From Cyclospora cayetanensis (lineage: Eukaryota > Apicomplexa > Conoidasida > Eucoccidiorida > Eimeriidae), in assembly GCF_002999335.1 (NCBI RefSeq), contig NW_020312480.1, positions 372,001 to 436,000 of the forward strand: 64,000 nucleotides of DNA. The letters are read 5' to 3'. A program made the translations under genes and the position numbers. The notes below the pieces were generated by a model. That model worked only from the letters and a program-made list of their open reading frames with translations, was not told where the DNA came from and did no database searches. This document shows positions 37,730 through 49,500 of this stretch, piece by piece; positions within the stretch are counted from its first letter, which is position 1, and the number at the start of each line of letters is the position of its first letter.

Positions 37730-40700
37730 CTAGTCATTGCCGGCTAGTTGGCAGGGCAAAAAAGCGAACTGGCTACCCTGCGGTGCTACTGGGGTATACT
37801 GGCTCACAGAGCGTCGATCGTGGTAGACACATGCATCCAGAAGACACTGCAACACAATGTGCGCTTCCTGAAGGCGTTGGACGTTGCTGCGGGAGCAGAG
37901 AGCAGCAGAAAACAGGAGCTCCTGAGGCACGTGCGCATGCCCTAGTTCGTCTAACCCTAGGCTTTCAGAAGGCGAGCAACAGCAACACCAACGACCTACT
38001 CATACAACTCTCTTCGCAACTGCTGCGCTGCTTCTTGCTGCAATCGAGCAGCCATGCGCTCCTCGGTCTGCAGCAACACACACGCATACCCACCCTTTCG
38101 CAACATCGGCGGTTCCTCCCTTTGCGGGCTGCCACCTTTGCCGCAGTATGGCTGTTGGCACGCTGGTGCACTCTCACTTTGCGGCGCAGTCGTTCAGACA
38201 CAGGACTTCTGCGGAAACACCCACACACAAGCGGCCATCAGGCACATGCACGTGAGCCGTCTGGTGGCTCTCTCTCTGACTGGCGCCGTGCAAATGCCTC
38301 TCTGTTTCCCTCGAACCGCATTGAGGGACTGCAGGACCCCATCAGGCAGAAACGTTGAGTTTGCCGCTGCTGCGGCCAAAAGTCTTTGCAGCAGGTGGCT
38401 GCGTATTGATTGTACCCAGCCAGAGGCAGGGTATCCACAGTAGGCAGAAATTGTTAGAGAGCGTGAAAGCTAAGCAGGGGGGCTGTACCTGGTCGGACTT
38501 GTGCTGCTGCTGGAACTAGAACGCCGGTCGAGAGGGCTTGGGCTGCGGGTTCTTATAGGCGAAGACAAAAGAGGGAATCTACGCACTGGCTGCCGACCAC
38601 GGCTTAGAGGAGACAGCTGCACGGCGGGCGAGTTCGACCCTGCTGTTGCATCCGAAGTGGCTCTCTGGTAAGGCGAGACATCCGTCCAGCAAGAATTAAC
38701 AGAGGAGGCCCCACTGACGGAGGCAGCGCGCGGGGGAGAGACAACCCTTTTGCTGCCCTCATCCTGCAGTTGTTGCAGCAAATTCAGCTGCTGTTTCTGC
38801 GGCTGTTGCTCTGGCACGACGCAGCGAACAGGACTACCGCCAATACACCCTATCACGGGGTCTCCCTTGAACGCTCCTGGTGGCTGTTGAGGCAGCAACA
38901 CGTTCTGTCTCTGCTCCTGCGGGTGCAGCGCAGGCGTTGTGGCAGCAGGAGGAGAGGGTATCATCTCCACATCAAACCCGGGAGCCCAGCTGGCGTGCTG
39001 AATCAGCCGTTCTCTGCTCCAGCGCAGCAGCAATAGCTGCTGTTGCGGCTGTTGCTGCTGTTGCTGCTGTTGCGGCTGTTGCTGCTGTTGCTGCTGTTGC
39101 TGCTCTAGGCAATAGTTTTGCCACTGCAACGCATAGGCGATGAGGCGCCGCCGCAGCTGCTGCTGGCGCTCCTCTCCGTCTTTAGCACGCGCGGAAAGGG
39201 GGACCCCATCTTTTAATTCGAGGATCTGTATGTCGTATTGTGAGTGGTTTTGCTGCAATGGGCCCCAGTTGGCTGTTGGTGGTGGTGCGGCAGTAGAATT
39301 ACGCAGCTTCCGCGGCTTCCATTGCAGCAGCTGCGGCAGCAGCCACACCAGACGGCCCACATCCTTTATAAGGTCGTGCCTTACTTTGCTGCTACCGAGG
39401 GAGGCGCTGCTAAGCGAGCGCTCTCCGCCGTCCTTAGCACTGCTGGCATTGCTGTCGCTCATGTCGGTGCGGAGGGGAGACTCCGAGGCGCTGCGGGGAT
39501 GATGCGTGAGAGCCAGCTTCGTGTACGCAGGCAAGATGGAAGTGAATAGCAGGAGAGGCTCCCCGCGGTCGTGAAAGCGGTCAAAAAGAATCCTTAGCCT
39601 AAGTGACACGACACCGAACGCCAGCAGAAACACCGTGTACAGGCTGCCTACGGGCAAGGAGGAGAACCACGGGATACGGGGGTGAAGCAGCAGAGAACGA
39701 CAAAGTGGGAGCATTATCCAAGAGAGAGGAGCCAACAGGAAGCAGCAGTGCAGCAGACGAGAGACACTGATGCAGGTGGGGTGATCGTAGAAGATGCAAA
39801 GAACGGCTAATAAGTAGCGCGATAAGCGCATTGCTACATCGCTACAAGTGGTCTGGCTGAGAGCCAGCAGGCGCTCCTGGAGAAGCCCTTGAAACTCCTA
39901 CAGGCGATGCAAAAACAGCAAGGCGTTGTTCGGTTGCAGCAGTATGCACAGCCACATACATGTGTGCCTAATAGTGCGCTGCTGCATCAGGACCAGCAGA
40001 GATCCCCCCAAAACTCACAGTCCATAGAGTCGACAGAGGCGCTCAAGCTGTCTGTTGAGCGGCACAGAATTGGGAGTGGTTTCTGTCGCGGCGAAACTGT
40101 CGAGGGAGCTGCAACAGAAACCATCGCTATGCTGCTGCTGTTGTTGTTGCAAGAAAAGGCGCTGCATGGAAGCAATCTGTTGCCGGGTGAGATGTAAGCT
40201 GGCGCAACCTGGTGCTGCTCCCTGATGTTGCCGATCTTTGTCATCCTCCTGCGTTTGCTGTGTGTGCTCAGCCTCCTGTGCCGTCGTACTATCGAAGGAG
40301 AGTTGGGGTTTCTTTCTTGGAGGGGTGAGGCGAAAAGCGGATAGCGCCTCCTCATCTTTCAGCGTGGCAGTTCTACCGCCGCTGTTGGTGCTGGTGCTCC
40401 TCATGCCATGGTAGGGAGAGGCACGTCGCCGGCTGCTTACGGGAGAAACTTTGTAGTCTATTGGTTCCCCTCCGGGAGTACCAGGAGGCGCCCCTCTGGA
40501 AGAATCAGTAGCTCGTCGGGTGGATGAAGGAGTTGCCACTGCAGCTGCAACAACCATCGTGGTGCCTCTCGAAGCAGCGGCCGCGTCGCCATCGCCATTA
40601 CCGCTTGCGCCTGGAGACGCCAATGCCCTGCTGCGTTTGCTGGAGCTAAAAGGAGATGCCAAATCGGCGAGGAAAGAGCAGCGCTGCTGCTCCTTAAGCG

Positions 40701-41409
40701 TTGATTGAGCTCCCTGCGGGCTTTGGGCTCCACCAGCAGCAGCCGCAGTCGCAGCAGCGGTAAGCAGAGATCGCGCATCGAGAGCCAAAGGACTCTCCCG
40801 CTGCCGTCGCACTTCCATTGGAGACACGTGCTGAGGCCTAACAGGCTGAATTTGCAGCCGCTGTGGTGACAGAGATGCAGGATTTGAGCTACCGGGGATA
40901 GCATCGGCGGGAGGGGCGCATCTCGAAGCTCCCGACGGAAAGGCCGGGAGCTCCCGAGAGGCGTGCGGAGTTCCCCTGGCGGTGAGAGGAAAGTACATTC
41001 GAACTGGAGACTGCAACATGGTGTTGGATCGGGTCTTGTTCCCTGCTACTGTACCTGCTGCAGTCGCATTGTGGGGAGCTGCTCGAGCTGCAACAGGAGC
41101 GACTGCGGCAGAAGCGCCAGCATCCTCCTCAGCGTCCATGAAAGGCTGCAGCCGCCTCTTCAGAGGAAACAAAGAGAGAGGACTGCTGCTCTGTAGCTGG
41201 GAGGAGCACGGCAGGACTGTGGCTGATACTGCTGCAGTGCTGGGGGGAGATATACGGGGTGTCCTTGTTGGACCTTCAAGACGGCGAGCTTTCGCTTTTG
41301 GCGGGGAGGCAAATAGAGTGCCTGCCTCCTCTAAAAGCTGCCCAGAGGCTGAGGAGGGCAGCTGTCGCTTGGCGGGCTCCCGCCAGGCAGGCTGCAGCGG
41401 CAGCGCCAT
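37730..41409 (-). CDS. Ser/Pro- and Gln-rich protein with a central membrane block; function unknown
   Basis: Five-exon model in which every junction keeps phase: 41409-40019, 39856-38489, 38398-38317 (or to 38281), 38067-38000 and 37886-37730 (stop), about 1020 residues. Residues 1-463 are Ser/Pro/Ala/Arg-rich and look disordered, with SP/TP dipeptides throughout (for example SPMEVRRQ, TPPRKKP) as in proline-directed kinase targets. Exon 2 opens with about 100 hydrophobic residues (RYLLAVLCIFY to VFLLAFGVVSLRLRILF) compatible with two or three membrane helices, then a polar region with Gln runs (39104-39024) and an RSPSPLDRR segment. The three small last exons give a helical tail (LLQRLLAAAAA, ARLQQEAAQQLRREL, NVQRLQEAHIVLQCLLDA). 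Disordered arm plus membrane block plus coil recalls nuclear-envelope proteins, but that is only an architectural guess. Could be two genes split at 40019/39856. Confidence 0.55.
39024..39104 (-). repeat. CAG tract coding for poly-Gln
   Basis: About 27 codons of Gln interrupted by two Pro and, further on, Leu codons, read from the minus strand inside exon 2 of the membrane/Q-rich gene. Confidence 0.85.
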
Positions 41410-44400
41410 TGCGGCTGTTGGTGACGCTGCAGCTGTTGCTCCTGGTGATGCTACTTCTGCAGTGACGCCCTACTGGCGTGTTCGTAGAGAGACGCTACAC
41501 CTGCTCAATCAATGATGTCGGGGGCAGCTACCTATATAGAGCTGCGCCAACAAAGTGTTGGGGGTCGTCGAGTGGTGGGGTTTGTGTTGCTGCAACAAAG
41601 GGTTGCAACCTGTAGGAAAGGGAGAAATTCCAGGTCTTTAAAGCTTAAAAATAATCACTTGCAAATATAGACAAATGAAATAATGATCAAAAAGTACCAC
41701 CAGGGTACCCTACGCCCAGCAGAATCACCTTCCGTGCAGCTATCCTACGGCGCATGCGCCGGCGGTCCAACCCCACGCCAACAACACCTCCCTCCCCTAC
41801 CTTTCTGGATCAAAGACAAATATGCTGAACTTGTATGGATCATATGGGAAAGGGAGTAGTTGTCCTTGTATTAGTGGCCTATCTATGGCTTGTGGTGTGA
41901 ACTCTTTGGTATTTGTATGCAGAGGCACCTGTGTGCTCCAGCTTCCATAGAGAGAGAGAATCTTGTTGCACAATGCCATAGTCGGTAGGCCAATGCTCAT
42001 TAAGCGGGCCTCCTAGCATGACGCCTGCAGCCGGTCTTTCCTATGCACTTCGTTTCCTCAATTAAAGCTCTCTACTCCTAGTACCACCAGAAAAAAAAAA
42101 CCGTGAGAAATTGTCTTGAGCCTTAAAAGCGTTTGAATTATCCCAGATCTCTGCTTGTCTCGGATCGATGCCGCGTGTCGAACGGCGGGAAGCTGCTCCT
42201 TTTGGTCCGGAAGCTAAACTTGTTGACGCATCAACCCGTGCAGCTTTCCCCACCTAAGGCAGCTTCAGCAAGAAGCGGCTAGCCCGGCCTGTTTCCCGTA
42301 GGGCCAGTTAAGCAAGCTTCTCTAGCGATTGCAGGGAAAAGGCTTATATATCTTCATGAATTGTTACAAGGGGGGCACAAAAGCATCAGGTAGAGCATGC
42401 CTCGTGTTGTCCTCACAAGTCGAGTAGAAGCTTGTGTGCGCTCAAATAATTCGCCAACACGCGGCAACGAGGGGTTGTGCTCCATGGTTATCTTATTGAG
42501 GCATTCAAATTCAACGCATATGCGCCACTTCAGTTTTGCAAAGGGTAGCAATAGAGGGTGATTTCCACAGTCGCTAAACGATTCCCCCATTTTACCATTT
42601 CACAAATCACCCGCCAGCTAATCAATCTCCTCTTCGAGCTGTGAAAATTGGGGAGCATTGCTTGGGAGCTGACCTGTGGAGTAGTTCAATGCGATGTGCT
42701 GGACGACTAGCAGGTGGCCACACTACTAGCAGCTCAACATTATTAGCCCTATAGCGAGCTTTCCATCGACGATTGCCCATTTCTGCGGTTCTTCGGCTTA
42801 AAGTGCAGTTCGATTGTCTGATCAAGAACTAGTTCACAGCCGCTGAGGTGGACTGCAAGCTCAGAACCGTCAACTCTTACTGCAGTGCTGAGCAGGTAGC
42901 ATGAAGACTCTGCATGCATCGCTGGGTTTCCATCTGTAGCCAGCCCATGAGAAATGAAATGCGCTATGTTAAGGGAGCCAAAAGCTGCCTTCCCCTAGCG
43001 CTCCCTAGCACAATTGGCTTCACAGCGCGCAGCTGTGACCGCATGCACGCCTTCCATTGGTAAATCGGAACATCCTCAAAAGCTGCGCACGATTTCGATA
43101 CAACCCAGGTTTACTTTGGTGCACCAATAGCTTGCACATCCTTGCCAGACCTTGAGTTATGCCGCCAGCATGCAAGGGTGGGCGTTACATGCAGACTGCA
43201 CTTTCGCGTGCCGTTTCCTCGGACACCAGCCCCACTTCACCTGCGGTGCCAAGTAATACTGGCAGTCTTCTATCCTCAAAGTGAGCTTGTATCAGCACAG
43301 AAATGACCTGTGGTAAGCCCCCATTGCAAGTCCCTTCTGTGTAGCCTCCTTCACTTAGCTGCAGCCTGCGTGGCGGGGTTTTCGGTTCACCGAGTTGTCG
43401 TCTTGGCTCTCCAAGCAGCCGTCTTCTTCTGGATCCACTCCCGTCGTCCACGTTCGGTAGCTTTTTGCGTGCGCTTGCACTTCCAATTTATGCCACCCAC
43501 TTTCCAATAACAGAAGCTCGTGCGTTGTTGTGAGCCTTTTTGCAGCTGCTTATTAATTCAAATTCCCTCTGGCTCTCCTTACTTGTCCTCCTTAGACTGC
43601 CGCCTACAGCAGGCTGAAAAGCTCCGACATCATGGGTTCTACACCTTGACTTGACTCTTTCTGTTGAGCTTAAGACACATGTATTCCGTGTTTTTGCCCC
43701 TGAAGCCTCAGCTTGTCCATACTTTGTGGGTGCCCCACTCGTCGCTGGTTGAGTTGCCGAGTGGCTGCTCACCCTGCTACCATCTGACGCTACCCTTTGA
43801 GCAGACCTGAGAAACACCAATGGTAAAGCAGCTATTCGCCTGCGATATGGCTTTTGCAATCCCAAGGCTTATATTTCTTGGTATATCAATCTACTGGTAG
43901 GGTCATCTGCTTCGCGATTTTCAGCTTCCTGGAGGCCCGTGGCTAGGCTGATCTTGGCATAAGCCAATAAACCAGGGCTTCTATGAAGGCTTGAACTCTA
44001 CCAATCTCTGCAGGTAGATTACTTCATTAACATAGATAGAGCCCTCGCTGAAGCGCCTCTCTTTTTATCAAGCACTATACCAAAGCAAGGTACCCCTCCA
44101 ACCGGCTGAGTAACTCATAGAGAACTTGCTTAGGCCATCATGCTATCCTGGTCGACACAACCTTGTCAGTACACCCCTAATTAAATGAGCAGCTGAGAAA
44201 TCATGCGTTTCCGCCGGCTGTATAGCTACTGCGTTCATATCAGCTTGTAGGCTAGCCTGTGCTTTCTCAGTGGGTGTTGTGCCACCATCAAATTACGTTT
44301 ACACCGTCTTCCCCAGAATGCTGCCAGTAAGGCCGGATGACTGGAACACCAAATAGTTTTATACAAAGTAGACAAAACCTATAACGAAACCTGATATCCT

Positions 44401-46560
44401 ACAGTATCCACATCCTTTGGATCAAGGAGGAAGTGCTGCATCGTACCTTCCGGTGCAACCAACAGTGACATTCAATCTATTGTCACCTTAAAGATACCCT
44501 TCACTCCAGAATCAAGGCGCACTTAGCAAGGATTTTTTCTGGGTGGTTCGCGTTAAAACTTTCTTCTTTCCCTTTCCGCTCTCTTCAAAGTTCCCCAAAT
44601 GAAGACTCTAAAGGTTGGGGCAATTGCCTTCTCTAAGCACTGCAAGGATTTGTACCTAGTTGTACATAACGTCGAGCACTCGCAGCATTGCGTCTTTCCG
44701 CATTGAGTAAAGAGGGCTGTGTAAGAAATTAAAAGTACGAGCAATCAAACCGATTAGGCAATGCCTTGTTTTCGTAGTTAAAAATTAGGAATGTGGTGAA
44801 GATTGTCTGAGTGTAGCTAAGCCTGCTGTTCCTTACAGAAAGCGGCCCGCGACAAAGGGACCTTCAATGCGATCGGACTGGTTTCTACGCTCCCAAAAAA
44901 TGTGGGAAATGTGTATATTCTGTGCTTTGGAGGCGTCTGGGATCCGTTTTACAGGTTTCAATTGCAGGTTGGGCTGGTACTCAGCAGAGGGATGAAGAGA
45001 AATTCTTTAGAGCTTGGAAGGTAGTACTGCTATTGTCTTGCTTGATTTTGGCTGAGGCTGTGTGGGTGCTTAGATCACGAGCTGATGAGCACTGTTCTTT
45101 TCCCTTTCGAGTAGTGAGCAATCATGGCTAAAATCTGAGGGGTAAAACCAAGTGAAACCTACTAGATTACCCTTGCGTACATGAATACTAATGAACCGTT
45201 TTGTACACTGTGCCTTTAAATGTTCTGGGAGGCGATTCAGTGAGCGCCCATGGACCTGGAACATGTAGCTGACACGCCTACTGGCGTAAAACACGCGGGG
45301 ATCTTCCATCTCATTTCCCACTGATGTGGAAAGTCACAGACCTACTGAGATTTTGCTTCTTCTATAACAGTTGCATCAGCCGAATGAGCAGCAAGTACCC
45401 CGGAATGCGTTCCGGGGGCTTTCACATAAGTCCAGCGGACATTCTTATGCCAAGACAAAAGCAGCGTTCACGCATATGCTGAGCCCACATCATTAACATA
45501 ATATTATGCAAGACCATCCGTTGAACGTAAAACTCGCTTTGAGGCGCACTTTTATTTTGTGTTTTCTAGTAGAGGAGTGCGTCCCTGTAATACCAGAGGC
45601 CGCGTGGGCCCTATGCGCACAGGCGGTTGGACCGTAGGCATGAGATCAAGTGCAGAGCCCTTATTTTATTAAGCTATACTTGCTTTTTCCTAGAATTGCC
45701 CTTTCTAATAGTTACCTATACTAATTCTTTCATTGAAGAGGAGATTTTTGTCTTTTTCAGGTATTCGCGGCAAACGGCAGCACGTGCAGTCGCACCCATT
45801 GGGGAGACTTTTTGTTCTCTGCCAGAGTCCTATGCTCGCAGTTTTCTCCTTACTCCTGTGCTGAAGCCCACTATTGTCCATTACTCGATAGGTTCAATCA
45901 TACGCGTTTTATTTAACGCCTAAAGTGGGAGCAGCGCCCTGAGCAGCAGGTCAAACCATATCTAGAGGAGACGACAACTGATTTCCTTCGGCATGCGAGT
46001 TAACTTTCTGAGCTTCTTGGCATATTGCTGTCTTTTTGTTTCGCGGACTTGACTGGCGCATCAAGGAAGCTGACAACTGGCAAGAGCAGCAGCGGCTCTG
46101 TGCTTCGGCGTATCCGAGGCAGTGGCAACACTTGCCGTCAAGTAACTCTGTTTTACGAGGCTCCTCCCTGCATAAGCAGGCCTGGGACGCAATAACGAGC
46201 AGTGAGGTGACACAGCAACTGAGTTGCGTTTCTTGGAGCTCCCTGCATGTCCCTTACCAATCTCTTTGTATCGCGTATTCCAATATTTGGTGAGACTTCT
46301 TCACTCAGCGCCTCAGTGCCTTGCAGTTTCTGCGCCAAGCGGGCATTCCCAATGAGATAGGCTAATTTTCGTTTTTGTAGGCCTCACTTTTTACTTCATT
46401 TTCCGTCTTCGCCGCGACCAGGCAAACGCCTCTGGTTTCGAACCCTCCGTCACCCAACGGGGTATCAACCGAGGGCACTTTGGTCGCGCTGGCGTCTGTA
46501 CACCCGAGCAGCAGCACCTACTGAGGCAAGAACAGTGCTTTTTATATTGCGCTGAAGTGT
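41410..46560. other. Divergent intergenic region holding a decayed retroelement
   Basis: About 5 kb between a minus-strand and a plus-strand gene. Apart from the retroelement remains (see 42354-43865) no gene is supported. Frames at 45070-45321 and 46036-46293 have no motif. It should include the promoters of both flanking genes, which I cannot locate. Confidence 0.45.
42354..43865 (-). mobile_element. Degenerate Ty3/Gypsy-type LTR retrotransposon fragment (protease and reverse transcriptase)
   Basis: Read from 43865 down. At about 43265-43205 the peptide LPVLLGTAGEVGLVSEETARE resembles the retropepsin active-site region of retrotransposons (normally D-T/S-G-A-x-x-x-L-V-S), here with the catalytic Asp changed to Gly. 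At about 42725-42380 the reverse-transcriptase N-terminal signature follows: PAHRIEL, then two in-frame stops, then a segment containing WRICVEFECLNKIT and LPRVGELFER, matching the usual W-R-F-C-V-D-Y-R-x-L-N-x-x-T and L-P-R-I-D-E-L-L. The motif order gag-side, protease, RT is as in Ty3/Gypsy elements. No catalytic YxDD box, RNase H, integrase or LTR pair was seen, so the copy is truncated and dead. Outer limits are uncertain; the frame at 43865-43488 may be gag or unrelated. Confidence 0.6.
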
Positions 46561-49500
46561 ATGGCGCACACGGCGAAGTGCGTAGGCCCCTCTCTCGAAA
46601 ATCCGGAGGGGGGCGTTGCTGGTGGCAAAGAGTTCAATGAGTACAATGCATCTTTTCGAGCGGAGGCTGTTGCCGATCAAGGCTGGCAGTGCAATGTAAC
46701 GGCAATCTCTGTTCGCACGTCTGCGGACGTAGCCACAATGGTAGCAAATTCAGAAGAAGCAGCAACATCATCAGCAGCAAAAACACCATCATCGTCAGCA
46801 GCAAAAGCACCATCATCGTCAGCAGCAAAAGCACCATCATCATCAGCAGCAAAACCAGCAGAAGAAGTAGCAGCAGCGAAGCCAGCAGAAGAAGTAGCAG
46901 CAGCATCATTACCACCAGGACAAGGGGAAATAACAGCAAGACCAGAGGAAGAAGCCTCAGCAGCACCATTCGCAACGGCAACATCCATATCAACCGATGG
47001 AATCAAGTTGACTCGGTCTGGGAACATGTCTGCAGTGGAGCTGCAGCGTTTGTATGGTGCATCTCACGAGGGTCACATCGCGGCGACTACATACCCCCTT
47101 CGGGCAATCCTGAGCTGCAAAGGACTGCACTCGGAGTTCAATCTCGAGGCTGGGGTGAGGTGATGCGGTGCGAGCTAGCTGTATAGCCGCGGGTGGTGCT
47201 CTCGTGCACGCCTAAGTTTCCGCTGAAGGCAGTCAGGCTGAATCCTCTTGCGAAAGAGAACGGCAAAGTCCGCTTCTATGGGCAGTGCATCATGCAGTCG
47301 TGTGTGGCAGGTTCTTAGTGTCTTGTTGAACCCGTTGCAACCCTCAGCAGGGTATGGATATGCTCGCGCCGTGTGTGTGTGTGTGTTGTTGTTGTTGTTG
47401 AGAAAACCTCACAGATGACGGGTTCCTCTTGTAAGATATTCCAGCACTATGTCCTCAAACAGCGGATTGGTGCAGGGTCTTGGGGGGAAGTGTTTGTGGC
47501 TGTTGAGAGACTGTCTGGCCTTCAGCGTGCCGTAAAGAGGATACCGAAGAGGTACATAGCTGTCGATCCCAAAGGAAAGCGCCTGCGTTGCCGCGATATC
47601 GGTTCTGTCTGAAGTGCCTTTTCGGTGCAATCGCCTGATCCCCTGCAGTGCTGGTGTGGTTGCTGCAGTACACCGCATGCAGTGGCCATGGCTCGGCAGG
47701 AGGTAGCGCTGATGAGGGAGATGGATCATCCGAACATCGTCAAGGTCTTTGATTGTTTTGATGACACGGCCTACTTTTTCGTGGTAAGATCTTAGCACCA
47801 CACATTGCCTTCACGCAATGCCGTACTGAGTCACCCCGCATGCCTGTGCGCTGCGTGATCTGCCTATGATCGTTACATTAAGAGCCACATGCACACTGCT
47901 TTCTTGCTTCTGGCCGCCGTATACGCCATCTTTTTCCTCCGTTCTCACACAAGTTCTTCCTGCCCGACATGGTCTGCCCCGCTTCTTTCAAGAAGGCTTT
48001 CGCCATCTATTGCAACAGACTCTTGGCAAACATGCGGCTGTGTACTTGTGTGTGTATGTGCGCATATATATATATATATATATGTATGCGCATGTATATA
48101 TATATATATTTATAGATAGATGTAAACGTGGATGCAGGAGTCCATTTGTGTATCTAGATGCGTCTACATGTGTCCATATGTGCTGCTACTGCATGTTGTG
48201 TGTTTTTGTTGCCGCGAGGGCAGGTGATGGAATTGTGTCGGGGAGGCGAACTATTTGAAGAACTCGCCACGCAGGGTGTGTGTAGGGAGCGTCTGTGTCG
48301 TTATGGAGATTTTCCTCATCCCCGGTATACGCGCCAAGAAGCGGCCCTCATCATGTATCAGATTCTTTCGGCTGCCCACTGCTGCCACAAGCATGGCATC
48401 TGCCACAGGTGGGGGCAACATATTTGGCGATGACCTCTGCAGCAGCTCCTGCTGTTGCGCTGTTCGTCGCTGGCGTTGCTGCTGCTTTGTATGATTTTCT
48501 GCCGCTTCTCGAGTAGCATATGGGGGGTGTGCCTTTTGCTGGTACTGTGCGTGTGTTGTTCGTGCTGAGCCTTTTTCGATGGCTGGTGCTTCATGCCTAT
48601 ATATATCCATCTATCCACCAGTCATGCGCTTCCTGATGCTACAGGGACATAAAGCCAGAGAACTTTCTCTTTGCCGAGCCAGGGAGCCTCACACTAAAGC
48701 TCGCAGACTTCGGGTTGGCTAGGCGGTTCAGGAGGCGTCTGGACGTAACCCATAATAAAGACCCTTTGCTTGCCTTTGTGGAGGCAGCAGCTGCCGCTGA
48801 AGCAGCTGATAGATCACCAGCTGCTGCCCCGCTGGATGCTGCTTCGAAGCGGCCGCTTGCTGCTGCGAGTCGCTCGCAAGGAGAGGCATACAGCAACGCC
48901 ACTGCGTGTAACGGCACAACAGAGGGTAGCGGCCGTAGTAGCGTTGGACAGCCTCTGAATCCAGCTGAGCAGCAGCAGCAGCTGAGAGAAGAAGATGCCA
49001 AGTTAATGCTCCACTCTATTGCGGGTACGGTGTGCTTCGCGGCTCCTGAAGTTTTGCGGCTCTCCTCGGACTTAGTAGAGCAGAGCCGTGCGCTGAAGCA
49101 GGGGAAGTGGCGGCAAGGGTCGCAGCAGGAGGAGCTGCAGGAGCAAGAGAAGGAGGATACGCTTCAGCAACTGCAGCAAGAAGAGCAGCAGCGGCGTACA
49201 GGATATGATGGGGAACGCGCTGACGCTTGGAGTTGTGGCGTGATGCTGTATCTTCTGCTCTGCGGGGAGCTGCCCTTTGATGGGCCTGACGATAATGCCA
49301 TCGCCTACAATGTAAGAATGAGGGCTTGCGTGTGTGTTTGTTCCTGCTATTTGTCGCTACGCGGGGGTAATGGGGATGCTCTTGAAGTATAGTTGGCGGG
49401 AGAGGGCCGCGCGGAGGGTGTGTGTACGTATGTGTATGTTTGTGTATGTGTGTGCATGTGTATGTGTATGTGTGTGTATGTGTATGTGTGTGTACGTGTA

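Noticed and set aside
37621..38358. Plus-strand frame of 245 codons
   Set aside because: No domain, and it lies opposite three small minus-strand exons whose junctions keep phase with the upstream gene.
40982..41515. Plus-strand frame of 177 codons
   Set aside because: Ala/Arg-rich shadow of the minus-strand Ser/Pro-rich exon.
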